A DNA stretch of 64,000 nt from Agaribacillus aureus (GTDB taxonomy: Bacteria; Bacteroidota; Bacteroidia; Cytophagales; Cyclobacteriaceae), in assembly GCA_030442055.1 (NCBI GenBank), contig JAUJEB010000005.1:310001-374000 (forward strand), written 5' to 3'. Shown here piece by piece: positions 52,158 through 61,667 of the stretch; positions within the stretch are counted from its first letter, which is position 1, and each line of letters begins with the position of its first letter. Under the pieces are notes generated by a model. That model had not been told where the DNA came from. It saw only the letters and a program-made list of their open reading frames with translations, and did no database searches. Both the position numbers and the translations under genes were made by a program.

Positions 52158-52968
52158 ATTCAACAACCTTACCCAGCGGATAATAACGGCCTTCGTGGGG
52201 GCTTTTTTGATTGTGACAAGTATAGTACTGAGTGAGTGGGCCTTTTTTGGGGTCTTTTTTATACTTTGTCTCTTTACCCAGCTTGAGTTTTATAAGTTGG
52301 TCGGCCTGGATGGTATGTTGCCGCTTAAGTTTTGGGGGACCTTCTGCGGTTTGGTGATTTACACATTAATTTTTTTAATAGAAAAGCAGCTGCTTAATGA
52401 GAGCTTTTATTTTTTTATTTTTCCTGTAAGCTCCAGCATCTTTTTTGTAAAGCTTTACAAAAAGACCGATAAAAAGCCATTCACCAATATTGCTTACACA
52501 TTTTTGGGAATTATTTATGTGGCCATTCCAATTTCCCTGTTAAACATTTTAGCTTTTACGCGGGGCGATTACAGCTGGCAGATCATCATTGGTACTTTGT
52601 TGCTGCACTGGGCGAGTGATACCGGAGCCTATTTTGCCGGCGTAAGGTTTGGCAAGACCAAACTTTTTGAACGCGTCTCACCTAAGAAATCCTGGGAAGG
52701 AAGTATTGGCGGTGCTATTCTGGCCTGTGCTTTTGCATTGGGCATATCTTATTACTTCCATGACCTGTATTTGGGTGAGTGGTTTATTATTGCCGGAATA
52801 AGTGTCATTGCCGGCACCTACGGCGATCTGGTAGAGTCACTTTTCAAAAGAAGCATTCACATAAAAGACTCCGGGACCAGTATTCCGGGGCATGGCGGAT
52901 TTTTGGACCGCTTTGATGGATTGTTATTATCACTGCCATTTATCGTTGCTTTTTTGAGATTTTTTTAA
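52138..52968 (+). CDS. cdsA: Phosphatidate cytidylyltransferase
   Basis: A 276-residue membrane enzyme that makes CDP-diacylglycerol from phosphatidic acid and CTP. At least six hydrophobic helices are present, and the C-terminal signature appears as SPKKSWEGSIGG and GDLVESLFKRSIHIKDSGTSIPGHGGFLDRFDG, matching the CDS family motif S-x-x-K-R-x-x-x-K-D with local variation. The ATG at 52138 follows a TTG two codons earlier. Downstream, after gdh, lies psd, a later step of phospholipid synthesis. Confidence 0.93.
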   Translation: MISNLSKFNNLTQRIITAFVGAFLIVTSIVLSEWAFFGVFFILCLFTQLEFYKLVGLDGMLPLKFWGTFCGLVIYTLIFLIEKQLLNESFYFFIFPVSSSIFFVKLYKKTDKKPFTNIAYTFLGIIYVAIPISLLNILAFTRGDYSWQIIIGTLLLHWASDTGAYFAGVRFGKTKLFERVSPKKSWEGSIGGAILACAFALGISYYFHDLYLGEWFIIAGISVIAGTYGDLVESLFKRSIHIKDSGTSIPGHGGFLDRFDGLLLSLPFIVAFLRFF

Positions 52969-53116
52969 AAAAAGCATGCTTTCTGAAAAAAAATTGTAAA
53001 GTTTGCGCTTTAACGGGTGATGTAATAATTACCTCGTAATAAATGTAATACAACGAAAATTCTTATTTAGATTTATTAGTAAGTTTAAGAACAGAATTTG
53101 GTAAAATTTGGTTAGT

Positions 53117-53139
53117 ATTTTAGCTAAAAAAGCTAAAAT
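53117..53139. promoter_or_regulatory. Hairpin in the gdh leader/promoter region
   Basis: ATTTTAGCT (53117-53125) and AGCTAAAAT (53131-53139) are a perfect 9-bp inverted repeat around five A residues, 63 bp before the glutamate dehydrogenase start. A terminator is unlikely as no T-run follows; an operator or mRNA leader stem is plausible. Confidence 0.4.
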
Positions 53140-53201
53140 TGCATATTGATTAGATAACAATTAGCAATCAGTTTCTGAACTATTATAGATAGCAAAAACA
53201 T

Positions 53202-54476
53202 ATGGGATATATTGAGCCGGCTCCTATAAAGGACAAGGAAAATCCTTTTGAGTCAATGATGTCCAGGTTTCATATTGCCGCCCAGGCGCTGGGCCTTGAC
53301 GACGAAGTTTATAATGTGTTGAAATCGCCCGCAAAACAAGTGGTAGTTTCATTGCCTATCACTATGGATGACGGATCTATTCAGGTATTCGAAGGATACC
53401 GGGTAATCCACTCCAATATTCTGGGGCCCTCCAAAGGTGGTATTCGCTATGATCTGGGTGTTAATCTGGATGAGGTAAAAGCATTGGCAGCATGGATGAC
53501 CTGGAAATGTGCCGTTGTTGATATTCCTTACGGTGGAGCCAAGGGTGGTATAAAATGTAATCCAAGGTCTATGTCTGCCGGAGAAATTGAAAGGCTCACA
53601 AGAGCCTATACCGCGGCATTAGGTGAGATTTTTGGACCTGACCGTGATATCCCGGCCCCGGACATGGGTACCGGCCCACGGGAGATGGCCTGGTTAATGG
53701 ATGAATTCTCAAGGGCGAAAGGCATGACTACCAATGCAGTAGTAACCGGCAAACCCATTGTGCTGGGGGGATCTCTCGGCAGATCAGAGGCAACAGGAAG
53801 GGGAGTCATGGTGTCGACGCTGGCGGCCATGGAAAAGTTGCGGATCAATCCTTATCACGCCACCTGTGCCGTACAGGGTTTTGGCAATGTGGGATCTTTT
53901 GCCTCGCTGTTGCTGGAAGAGCGCGGTGTGAAAATTGTCGCCATTAGTGATTTATCAGGTGCATATTATAATGAAAGCGGTATTAACATCAAAGAAGCTA
54001 TTAACTATCGCAATGAAAATGATGGCACACTCGATCAATTCGGAGGTGCTGAAAAAATAGAAGGGACGGATTTACTGACTTTGAATGCCGATGTGTTGGT
54101 CCCGGCAGCTACAGAAGACGTAATTAACATGACCAACTCCGATAAGATCAAAGTAAAGCTGATAGTGGAAGGCGCCAACGGCCCAACCTCAGCAAAAGCC
54201 GATCAGGTAATAAATGACAAGGGGATTATGGTAGTTCCCGATATTCTGGCCAATGCCGGCGGTGTTACCGTCTCCTATTTTGAGTGGGTGCAAAACAGGC
54301 TGGGCTATAAATGGACTGGCGAAAGAGTAAACCGAAGGTCGGACAGGATTATGAAGGACGCCTTCGATAATGTTTACAAAATCTCTAAAGAATACAATGT
54401 TTCCATGCGAATAGCTGCCTATATTGTCGCCATCGACAAAGTAGCAAAAACATATAAGTGGCGTGGTGGTTATTAA
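53202..54476 (+). CDS. Glu/Leu/Phe/Val family dehydrogenase (probable glutamate dehydrogenase)
   Basis: A 424-residue hexameric-type amino-acid dehydrogenase. The catalytic lysine lies in VDIPYGGAKGGIKCNP, with upstream GPSKGGIRYDLGV; the Rossmann motif is CAVQGFGNVGSFASLLL. Length and GPSKGGIRY suit the NAD-type glutamate dehydrogenase group. It would interconvert glutamate and 2-oxoglutarate plus ammonia in the cytosol. Its 233-bp upstream region contains a hairpin and is AT-rich. It is between cdsA and psd but does not belong to lipid synthesis. Confidence 0.93.
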   Translation: MGYIEPAPIKDKENPFESMMSRFHIAAQALGLDDEVYNVLKSPAKQVVVSLPITMDDGSIQVFEGYRVIHSNILGPSKGGIRYDLGVNLDEVKALAAWMTWKCAVVDIPYGGAKGGIKCNPRSMSAGEIERLTRAYTAALGEIFGPDRDIPAPDMGTGPREMAWLMDEFSRAKGMTTNAVVTGKPIVLGGSLGRSEATGRGVMVSTLAAMEKLRINPYHATCAVQGFGNVGSFASLLLEERGVKIVAISDLSGAYYNESGINIKEAINYRNENDGTLDQFGGAEKIEGTDLLTLNADVLVPAATEDVINMTNSDKIKVKLIVEGANGPTSAKADQVINDKGIMVVPDILANAGGVTVSYFEWVQNRLGYKWTGERVNRRSDRIMKDAFDNVYKISKEYNVSMRIAAYIVAIDKVAKTYKWRGGY

Positions 54477-54520
54477 ATGCTTAATGTTTTAACTTTGCAC
54501 CAAAAAGTTCACAGGCCATC

Positions 54521-55180
54521 ATGACAATCCACAAAGAGGGACGAACGCTTTTGTTTGTTCTGCTAATTATTCTATTCGGGATCAACTATTTGATATATTG
54601 GTTGTACCCCGCTTATACCGTGCTGCAAAATGTTATAATAGGCGCGAGCGTCATTTTTTATTTGCTGATCCTACAATTTTTTCGAAGCCCCAGAATTAAT
54701 ACCGAAGTAAATGATAAGCATATCATCGCTCCGGCCGATGGAAAGGTGGTGGTCATTGAAGATACCGTAGAAACGGAGTATTTCAACGATCGCAGAAAGC
54801 AGATCTCAATCTTCATGTCACCGGTCAATGTTCACGTAAATCGCAGTCCGGTGGCAGGGGTGGTCAAGTTTTTCAAGTATCACGCTGGTAAATACCTGGT
54901 TGCATGGCATCCGAAATCGAGTACGGAAAATGAAAGAACAACTGTAGTGGTCGAAACAGGGAATGGGTTAGAGGTATTGTTTAGACAGATCGCCGGCGCA
55001 GTGGCCAGAAGGATTAAATGTTATGTAAAAGAAGGCGATAGATTAGCACAAGGCGGTGAGTTTGGCTTTATTAAATTTGGATCAAGAGTTGATATTTTCT
55101 TGCCTGTCGATTCGGAAGTAGCTGTTAAAATCGATCAAAAGACCACGGCGGGTAAGACCGTCATTGCCAGGTTAAAATAA
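54521..55180 (+). CDS. psd: Phosphatidylserine decarboxylase family protein
   Basis: A 219-residue short-form PSD, typical of Bacteroidota, expected to decarboxylate phosphatidylserine to phosphatidylethanolamine. Two N-terminal membrane helices are followed by APADGKVV (70-76), PVNVHVNRSPVAG (101-113) and the self-cleavage site FGSR (G187-S188), where the serine becomes the pyruvoyl group. The usual LGST is here FGSR, which is common in this short group. It is convergent with the methyltransferase, 15 bp apart. Confidence 0.92.
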   Translation: MTIHKEGRTLLFVLLIILFGINYLIYWLYPAYTVLQNVIIGASVIFYLLILQFFRSPRINTEVNDKHIIAPADGKVVVIEDTVETEYFNDRRKQISIFMSPVNVHVNRSPVAGVVKFFKYHAGKYLVAWHPKSSTENERTTVVVETGNGLEVLFRQIAGAVARRIKCYVKEGDRLAQGGEFGFIKFGSRVDIFLPVDSEVAVKIDQKTTAGKTVIARLK

Positions 55181-55195
55181 AATTAAACCGTTTAT

Positions 55196-56101
55196 TCAGA
55201 CTTTTTCGAATACAAAGCGGTAATGGTCCATAATTTCCCGCTCGAAACAGACTTTGTTCGGGCTGATACGGAAAATGGCCACCTTATGACGGAATTCTTT
55301 ACTGGTAAAATACTTTGGAAGTAGCTTGAGGTAAAGCAAATACTTTTGGACGTTAAACTTTCTGAATTTTCTACGCCACTGTTTAATGGTTTCGATATAG
55401 TCCAGACGCCCACTGCTCAGGCTTTTCAAAGTAAAATAGGGAGAGGCGGTCTTGGTAACCATCTCATGTCCGTATGGTAACCAGGAACCTGGAAATTGCT
55501 TGACCATCAGTGCCAGAATGTAGGCGTCTGAGTTTTCATCAGCATTGATATCAATCTCGTCGTGAGGGAGCATATTTTTACCAAAAGTCATGGTCTGCAG
55601 GTAAAAGCGGCCACCGACAGGCAACAAATCATAAACCGATTTGAAATAGTCGCCGTAAACTTCTTCCTGTTTGCCGGCCAGATAATCTTCCAGAGAGCAG
55701 AAATGCTCGAAGGCGCCTAAAGAGGCGATAGCATCAAATGACCCAAAGTCTTCGGGGCTCACCTTGCGACAATCTTTAACCAGTACATTTAAGCCATTTT
55801 TCCGGCAGGCTTTGGCCTGGCCATCGGAAAGTGTAAGGCCCATGGCGTTCACCTGTTTTTTCTGCTTCAGGAAGTTTAGAAAAGGACCCCAGCCACAGCC
55901 CATGTCCAATACCTTACTCCGTTGTTCGATTTGCAGGTTATCCACTAAAAAGCGATACTTGTTTTCCTGCGCTTCCTCCAGCGTCATAGAAAAATCACCT
56001 TCGTATCTGGCACCACTGAAATCACCGGTTTCGCCAATACTCAAGCGAAATATTTGGTCAAGTGTGGTATAGGTAAAATCCAGGTCTTTTTTAGTTGCCA
56101 T
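55196..56101 (-). CDS. SAM-dependent methyltransferase, cyclopropane-fatty-acid-synthase-like
   Basis: A 301-residue class I methyltransferase of the CFA synthase/mycolic acid cyclase type. The SAM motif is VLDMGCGWGPFLNFL; FDAIASLGAFEHF and FYLQTMTFG are family segments that bind the lipid-side substrate. It lacks the N-terminal extra domain of classic E. coli CFA synthase (382 residues), so a different lipid or small-molecule methylation is possible. The second ATG (MATKKDLDFTY) is taken as start. Confidence 0.82.
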   Translation of the reverse strand: MATKKDLDFTYTTLDQIFRLSIGETGDFSGARYEGDFSMTLEEAQENKYRFLVDNLQIEQRSKVLDMGCGWGPFLNFLKQKKQVNAMGLTLSDGQAKACRKNGLNVLVKDCRKVSPEDFGSFDAIASLGAFEHFCSLEDYLAGKQEEVYGDYFKSVYDLLPVGGRFYLQTMTFGKNMLPHDEIDINADENSDAYILALMVKQFPGSWLPYGHEMVTKTASPYFTLKSLSSGRLDYIETIKQWRRKFRKFNVQKYLLYLKLLPKYFTSKEFRHKVAIFRISPNKVCFEREIMDHYRFVFEKV

Positions 56102-56205
56102 TTTCAAAGGTGCATAATGTACTTATACGAGATTTCACCAATTAAAAGTTCCGGCAAGTAAAAATATTTTTGACTGAGGTTGATTAGATTAAAGATAATA
56201 TGGGC

Positions 56206-57573
56206 TTATTGCCTTCTGATTATTCCCTGCGGGAAACTCACCACACTTTCATTGCCATCTTTGCCGACCGCCGCAACGCCAAATAAGTAGTTGTCTATAA
56301 CAATATTTTCGAGCGTAAATTTATTGACATTACCAACAAATCGCGAATATTGCCATTGTGGAGCAGTCGTGTCACGCCAATATATCTTATAGCCTGCAAG
56401 GTTGTTATCCTCTGCGCTCTCCCAGGCCAAGGTAGTAGAAGCCTGGACTGCGCCGCCGATGTTCACCTGGCGTGGAGCGGAAGGAGCCCAGGCTAATGCC
56501 GCCAATGTAATGGCGTTGACGGCTGTTAGTTTTGCGGCGTATTCAAAGTTGACCCCTTCAATCACGTCGCCATATTGGATACCGTTTTCCTCTCTCACAT
56601 CCTGATGCTGGCGGTGATAATGTTCATGAGTCTCCATGATCCTGACCCCGGCAAAGCCTTTATCGTTAAAAGGGCGATGGTGACCACCCCGGCCGAAGCG
56701 ATCGAGGCGATAAATCATTTTGGCATGGAGGTTAGTCATATAGGTGGCGGTCATTTTGTGTATATAGCGGGCCAATTGCCGTGAAATACCATCTACCTCT
56801 CCTCCGTAAAACCTTCTGGAACGTCTTTGCCGGTCGCTTTCAGTTACCGGCGTAGGCTCGGAAAACACGCGAAAGCTTGTATTATCAATGACACCATCGA
56901 TGCCCTCAATGTTGCCGATCATGTCATTATTGAGTACACCAACAATATCCCAACCTTCCTCTTTAGCCACTTTGGCCATGTGCCGGCCTCCGAAAAGCCC
57001 CTGTTCTTCGCCGGATAATCCGGCGTAAACAATGGAGCCTGGAAATTTATACCTGGTAAGAATTCGGGCAGCTTCCATGGCTCCCGCCATGCCTGTAGCA
57101 TTATCATTAGCCCCTGGGGCATCGGTTGTTCCATCCGTGCCAATGCTGGGTCTGGAATCTATGTCCCCACTCATGATCACATATCGATCAGGATATAACG
57201 TTCCCCTTTGTATGGCCACAACATTCACTACCCAGGTATCCTCTTTTATGCGTGTATTCGGGTCGCCTTTAACTAGGTTTCGCTGATAAAAAACCTCCAG
57301 ACAACCGTTGCAATTCCTGGAAATCTTATCAAAGGAAGCCTTTATCCACCTTCTGGCAGCACCGATTCCACGCGTCTCCGAAACGGTATCTGACAAGGTG
57401 CTTCGGGTACCAAATCCAGCCAGCTTTCGTACATCCTCCTCAATCCTTTCGGCGGATGCCGCAGTGATAATATCATAATGCCTGGGATCGGTTTGTGGAG
57501 GCACCTGGGCCGACAGTTGCCGATAAGGGGAAAGAATGAATATTAAAATCAGGAGAGGACAATATCTTTTCAT
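56206..57573 (-). CDS. M28 family metallopeptidase with C-terminal fibronectin-like domain
   Basis: A 455-residue secreted peptidase. A signal peptide (residues 1-22, LSAQ) is followed by the M28 zinc aminopeptidase core: DIDSRPSIGTDGTTDAPGANDNATGMAG with the zinc-binding Asp, GLSGEEQGLFGG with the catalytic Glu pair, LNNDMIG, and HEHYHRQHQD-type His. The last about 90 residues have a fibronectin type III pattern (ASTTLAWESAEDNNLAGYKIYWRD). A periplasmic or extracellular aminopeptidase is the likely role. Confidence 0.88.
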   Translation of the reverse strand: MKRYCPLLILIFILSPYRQLSAQVPPQTDPRHYDIITAASAERIEEDVRKLAGFGTRSTLSDTVSETRGIGAARRWIKASFDKISRNCNGCLEVFYQRNLVKGDPNTRIKEDTWVVNVVAIQRGTLYPDRYVIMSGDIDSRPSIGTDGTTDAPGANDNATGMAGAMEAARILTRYKFPGSIVYAGLSGEEQGLFGGRHMAKVAKEEGWDIVGVLNNDMIGNIEGIDGVIDNTSFRVFSEPTPVTESDRQRRSRRFYGGEVDGISRQLARYIHKMTATYMTNLHAKMIYRLDRFGRGGHHRPFNDKGFAGVRIMETHEHYHRQHQDVREENGIQYGDVIEGVNFEYAAKLTAVNAITLAALAWAPSAPRQVNIGGAVQASTTLAWESAEDNNLAGYKIYWRDTTAPQWQYSRFVGNVNKFTLENIVIDNYLFGVAAVGKDGNESVVSFPQGIIRRQ

Positions 57574-57684
57574 TTTGGGCCACGTTTTTTAGAAGTTTCG
57601 GTCAATATTAATAAAAGACCTAATGAATAAAGATATTGATTTTTAAATGATAATATCAATTATCATCGGTGGCAATTCTCATGA

Positions 57685-57717
57685 GATAGGTGCCGGCGAT
57701 GAGTCGTGGCACCTATC
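57685..57717. other. Strong hairpin upstream of the M28 peptidase
   Basis: GATAGGTGCC (57685-57694) and GGCACCTATC (57708-57717) form a perfect 10-bp stem around a 13-nt loop. There is no T-run on the minus side, so it is not a typical terminator. A related GGCACCACCTACC occurs about 100 bp later. It lies between two minus-strand genes. Confidence 0.4.
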
Positions 57718-57835
57718 ATGCTAAATTACAGTTAGTTAATGAGTGTTAACCATTTTAAGTAGGTCGAAGGTCGCTTCAGAGAAGCAACATTACCCTCTTA
57801 TTCTCAAATGGTGTGGCACCACCTACCAGGGTAAA

Positions 57836-58291
57836 TTATTGGTATTGGACGGTGCTGAAAATGATCTTTTTAGATGTTTTATTAATTTTGATAATATGAA
57901 ATGGTTGAGATAATGCCGTTGTGACTCCCTGACCGGATTCCGGGATAGTTATTTTTGAAACCACTTCTATAGTGTCTTCGGATTCACGCAGTTCGGAAAT
58001 CTCAATTTCAAAACCGCCAGAGACCTTTTCACCCATATATACTGCAATCACCATTGATTTGGTAAAATCCACTTCCGGTAGTTCATCCGGCGTCCAGACC
58101 GCTGTTTTATCCCACAAATCTTCCCAGCTATTGGGGTCGTCAACCAAAACATACTGCTCATCCAATATGCCGGAATAGAGATTTTTTTCGATTGTTTGAA
58201 ATGTAACCGATTTATTCAGGTCATTATCATCTTTGCTACAGCCACTAAAAACCATCAGCATCAAAAAATTAATCACAAGTGCCTTTTTCAT
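57836..58291 (-). CDS. PrcB C-terminal-like lipoprotein
   Basis: A 151-residue lipoprotein (signal ends MVFSGC, C16). The mature part, LVDDPNSWEDLWDKTAVWTPDELPEVDFTKSMVIAVYMGEKVSGGFEIEI, then the P-containing strand and IIKINKTSKKIIF, follows the PrcB_C pattern, named after a protease-complex subunit of Treponema. The MKKALVINFLMLM start is used rather than an upstream in-frame GTG/ATG that precedes the signal. Role unknown; no protease gene is adjacent except the M28 peptidase next to it. Confidence 0.7.
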   Translation of the reverse strand: MKKALVINFLMLMVFSGCSKDDNDLNKSVTFQTIEKNLYSGILDEQYVLVDDPNSWEDLWDKTAVWTPDELPEVDFTKSMVIAVYMGEKVSGGFEIEISELRESEDTIEVVSKITIPESGQGVTTALSQPFHIIKINKTSKKIIFSTVQYQ

Positions 58292-58495
58292 AGATAATTC
58301 CATTAAAATGTTATACTTTGAATGAAGGACACCCATTTGTCTGTTTAGGTTGGAAGAACCTTTAAACTAAGGCTTTTGAAATCTTGCAGTGATCTAATGG
58401 GTCTATTGCGGGGGCTATCCCATGAGGGCTATGAACGTCGGCCAGGCAATGACTAGCTTTGATCAGTAAGCCTCCTGAGACAGTCCCCAAATGAC

Positions 58496-58969
58496 TCAAC
58501 CCAGTTTGGGTATTCTAAGCACCTGGCCGGGATAGATTTTATCCGGATCCTGAAGCATCGGTTTGTTGGCTTCGAAAATGAGATTGTACTTTTTAGCATC
58601 GCCATAATGCTTTTGCGCAATTTTTGATAGCCAGTCACCTTTTTGTACCGTGTAATAGTCCGCCTCGGGCTCGGCATTGACTACCTCGATTTGATTGTCT
58701 ACCTGGCTGATGCCATTAACGTTGCCTACCGTCAATACTGCTTTTTCGGCTATTTCTTGTTTTTCTGCGGTGCCAAATATAGAAGCTGTGCCCTGACTAT
58801 ATTTTACATCCAGATTGTCTATTGGAATCTGCATCTTTCTGACCAGGTTTTCCAGGGCATCTCCGGCCTTTGCCTCCGCGGCAGCTTTTTTCTCTGCTTT
58901 TTCTTCTGCCGAAGGTTCCGATCCAAAAATTTTGGCGCCGGCACCTTTAATAAAGTCAATAAGTCCCAT
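58496..58969 (-). CDS. BON and LysM domain protein, Kbp/YgaU-like
   Basis: A 157-residue cytosolic-looking protein: residues 36-97 BON domain (LDVKYSQGTASIFGTAEKQEIAEKAVL, ISQVDNQIEV), residues 106-154 LysM (YTVQKGDWLSKIAQKHYGDAKKYNLIFEANKP, IYPGQVLRIP). The same arrangement is found in E. coli Kbp (YgaU, 149 residues), a potassium-binding protein. No signal peptide. Potassium sensing or binding is likely by homology. Confidence 0.87.
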   Translation of the reverse strand: MGLIDFIKGAGAKIFGSEPSAEEKAEKKAAAEAKAGDALENLVRKMQIPIDNLDVKYSQGTASIFGTAEKQEIAEKAVLTVGNVNGISQVDNQIEVVNAEPEADYYTVQKGDWLSKIAQKHYGDAKKYNLIFEANKPMLQDPDKIYPGQVLRIPKLG

Positions 58970-59099
58970 CTTGCGTTAGTTATAGTTTAAAATTGTTTTT
59001 GACGTCAAGATAGGAGGGCGATATTTCGCTTTTTGAATTTTTCGGTGAATGGACTTATTTGTAGGGTGTAAATAGTTGAATGAGCCAGGGTTCGGCCAA

Positions 59100-59582
59100 T
59101 TATGATTTTTGTACTACCAGTTTTATTAATTGCGCCAGGTATTTTTTGTCAATGCTATTAAAATCGGCCAGGTGATCACTATCCACATCCAGCACAAACA
59201 TCACTTCTCCGTCTTTAATTGCCGGTACTACAATTTCTGATTTGGCTTCTGAACTACAAGCTATGTGCCCGGGGAATTCATCTACATTATCAACAACTAT
59301 GGTCACCTTATCCTGAAAGGATTTTCCACAAACACCCTTACCTTTGGCGATGCGAGTGCAGGCGACCGGACCTTGGAAGGGACCTAACACCAACTCTTCG
59401 TCCCTTACCAGATAAAAGCCCACCCAGAAATAGTTCATGCCGTATTTAAGCGCCGCTGCTATATTGGCCAGGTTGGCAATTAAATCGTTTTCTCCCTCGA
59501 TCAGCGCACTGATTTGAGGTAAGAGGGATTGATACCTTTCCTCTTTGTTCTTTGAGGTAGATATAATCAGTTCTTCAGCCAT
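59100..59582 (-). CDS. Free methionine-(R)-sulfoxide reductase (GAF domain)
   Basis: A 160-residue single GAF protein matching fRMsr (MsrC). It has the conserved cysteines in GPVACTRIAKGKGVCGKSF and HIACSSEAKSEIVVP and the ligand-binding FYLV and LDVDSDHLADF segments. It reduces free Met-R-sulfoxide using a disulfide relay. It lies 14 bp after ribD on the same strand and is likely co-transcribed with it. Confidence 0.9.
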   Translation of the reverse strand: MAEELIISTSKNKEERYQSLLPQISALIEGENDLIANLANIAAALKYGMNYFWVGFYLVRDEELVLGPFQGPVACTRIAKGKGVCGKSFQDKVTIVVDNVDEFPGHIACSSEAKSEIVVPAIKDGEVMFVLDVDSDHLADFNSIDKKYLAQLIKLVVQKS

Positions 59583-59596
59583 TTTCCGTAAATTTT

Positions 59597-60643
59597 CTAA
59601 TCTTTGGGATTAAGCCCATTATTTTCATAAATTTTTAATAAATCCTCTCCTGAAGCTGCGTTTTCAATTACCAGGCTTTCACTCAATACCGGAGCGCCAA
59701 TACCCTCTTTAAAGGTAGTTGTCGATTGAAATACCCGGGCTTCATCCCACAGCCCGAGGGTAATGAGGCCATGAAGCAGTTGGCTGCCCCCCTCAACCAT
59801 AACGGACATTATTTTTCTCTTATACAGATCCTGAAATAAATCCTGCAAATAATTTTCCAGATCGAGCTTAATGAGTTTCAGGTTTTCCTTTATCTCATTT
59901 TTTAACAGATTGTAGCAAAGTGTTGGCTGGCTATGATCAAACAAATTTAAACCGTCATCCAGTCTGAGGTTTTTATCGATCACGATTCTGACAGGATCCT
60001 TACCCAGCCAATCCCTGGCGTTGAGCCTGGGGTTGTCGTATTGGGCGGTATTGGTTCCCACCATCACGGCATCCTCCTCGGTGCGCCATTTGTGTACCAT
60101 CTGGCGTGAAAATTTATGGCTTATCCATTTAGATTCGTAGTTTTTCCTGGCTATAAACCGATCAGCCGTTTGTGCCCATTTTAGGATAATGTAGGGTCTT
60201 TGCTTTTCAAAAAAAGTGAAAAATCGCTTGTTTAATTGCCGTCCCTTATTTTCCAACACCCTGGTATCAACCTGGACTCCGGCATCCATCATCCTTTTAA
60301 TGCCCTCACCTCCTACCAGGGGATTGATGTCTTTGTTACAAATAACTACTCTTCCGACCTTGTCCTGCACAATCCGGTCTGCGCAGGGAGGGGTTTTGCC
60401 ATAGTGGGAGCATGGTTCCAGTGTAACATATAGCGTGCTATCGGGTAACAGGCTTTTATCCTTGACCTGATTCAATGCCAGAACCTCGGCGTGTGGCTCA
60501 CCATGTTGCCGGTGCCACGCTTCCCCGATAATTCGGTCGTCATGTACAATAACACAGCCAACCATGGGGTTGGGACTTACATTTCCCATACCGGTAGCCG
60601 CCAGGTCGAGCGCCCTTTGCATGTATAATTCATCTTTCTCCAT
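59597..60643 (-). CDS. ribD: Bifunctional riboflavin deaminase/reductase
   Basis: A 348-residue riboflavin synthesis enzyme. The deaminase domain (1-145) has HGEPHAEVLAL and LEPCSHYGKTPPC, the zinc ligands His, Cys, Cys; the reductase domain (about 150-345) has ILKWAQTADRFIA and VEGGSQLLHGLI. It deaminates the pyrimidine intermediate and reduces its ribose. Divergent from prmC by about 120 bp, and followed closely by the fRMsr gene. Confidence 0.94.
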   Translation of the reverse strand: MEKDELYMQRALDLAATGMGNVSPNPMVGCVIVHDDRIIGEAWHRQHGEPHAEVLALNQVKDKSLLPDSTLYVTLEPCSHYGKTPPCADRIVQDKVGRVVICNKDINPLVGGEGIKRMMDAGVQVDTRVLENKGRQLNKRFFTFFEKQRPYIILKWAQTADRFIARKNYESKWISHKFSRQMVHKWRTEEDAVMVGTNTAQYDNPRLNARDWLGKDPVRIVIDKNLRLDDGLNLFDHSQPTLCYNLLKNEIKENLKLIKLDLENYLQDLFQDLYKRKIMSVMVEGGSQLLHGLITLGLWDEARVFQSTTTFKEGIGAPVLSESLVIENAASGEDLLKIYENNGLNPKD

Positions 60644-60788
60644 CTCGAAAAAGCAGATTATAAAAGTATTTTAACGGATATTTCCACCTTGGGATTTGAT
60701 AGATCTTTTATAATTTGACAAACACCATTTTCAGGCCGGTCGCCGGCAAAATTAAGAATAATCTGTGAAATCCATTAATTTTGCGCGG

Positions 60789-61667
60789 ATGGAATTGGAT
60801 ATGATATCATATATTGACGGGTACCCAAAAGCTTTGCACCAGTGGATAGTAGGGCACCTGAACCCTTCGATAGATCCTTATGAGCGTCAAAGCCTCTCTT
60901 ATCTGATTATCCGGTATTTTTTTGGCATTAATAATACGGGTGTGATTGTAAATGATCAGCGGAAATTTTCAAAAGCAGAACTTGAAGAAGTTGAATCAGT
61001 GGTTGTTCGCCTCAATAAACATGAACCCATTCAATACATCCTTGGAGAAGCAGATTTCTACGGACGAAAATTTATGGTTAATCCCGCGGTTTTGATTCCC
61101 AGGCCGGAAACCGAGTTGCTGGTTGACAAGATTATCAAAGAGAATTTGCAGCAGGGGTTGAACGTGGTTGATATTGGTACCGGCAGCGGATGTATTGCGA
61201 TCAGCTTAAAATTGGCGCTGCCCGAAGCGACGATAACCGGGGTGGATGTTGATGAAAAAGCCTTGCAATGCGCTAAAGAAAATGCCATTAAACACAGGGC
61301 GGAGATCAGCTGGCAGCAACTTGATATTCTGGGGAGTCAGCACCTGCCGTCTTTTTTGGATATCGTAGTAAGCAACCCTCCCTATGTGCGGGAAAGTGAG
61401 AAGGCGATGATGCAGAAGAATGTACTGGATTTTGAGCCGCATTTAGCTTTGTTTGTGAATGATGAGCAACCTTTAATCTATTATCAGGCGATTGCCGAAA
61501 AAGGCTACCGGTCCTTGAAGAACAGGGGCAGGATTTATCTGGAAATTAACGAGGCACTGGCAGAAGAGGTGGTAAGCACACTGGAAAGAGCGGGTTACGA
61601 AAACATAGAGGTTGTGAAGGATTTACAGCAAAAAGACCGGATCGTAAAGGGGACAAAACGCGGTTAA
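60789..61667 (+). CDS. prmC: Peptide chain release factor N(5)-glutamine methyltransferase
   Basis: A 292-residue methyltransferase that methylates the Gln of the GGQ motif in release factors. The SAM motif is VVDIGTGSGCIAISL; the glutamine-binding motif is SNPPYVRE; ILGEADFYGRKFMVNPAVLIPRPETELLV is the usual preceding segment. A GTG 8 codons upstream is possible; MELDMISYIDGY is more likely. Overlaps the following convergent gene by 4 bp. Confidence 0.95.
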   Translation: MELDMISYIDGYPKALHQWIVGHLNPSIDPYERQSLSYLIIRYFFGINNTGVIVNDQRKFSKAELEEVESVVVRLNKHEPIQYILGEADFYGRKFMVNPAVLIPRPETELLVDKIIKENLQQGLNVVDIGTGSGCIAISLKLALPEATITGVDVDEKALQCAKENAIKHRAEISWQQLDILGSQHLPSFLDIVVSNPPYVRESEKAMMQKNVLDFEPHLALFVNDEQPLIYYQAIAEKGYRSLKNRGRIYLEINEALAEEVVSTLERAGYENIEVVKDLQQKDRIVKGTKRG

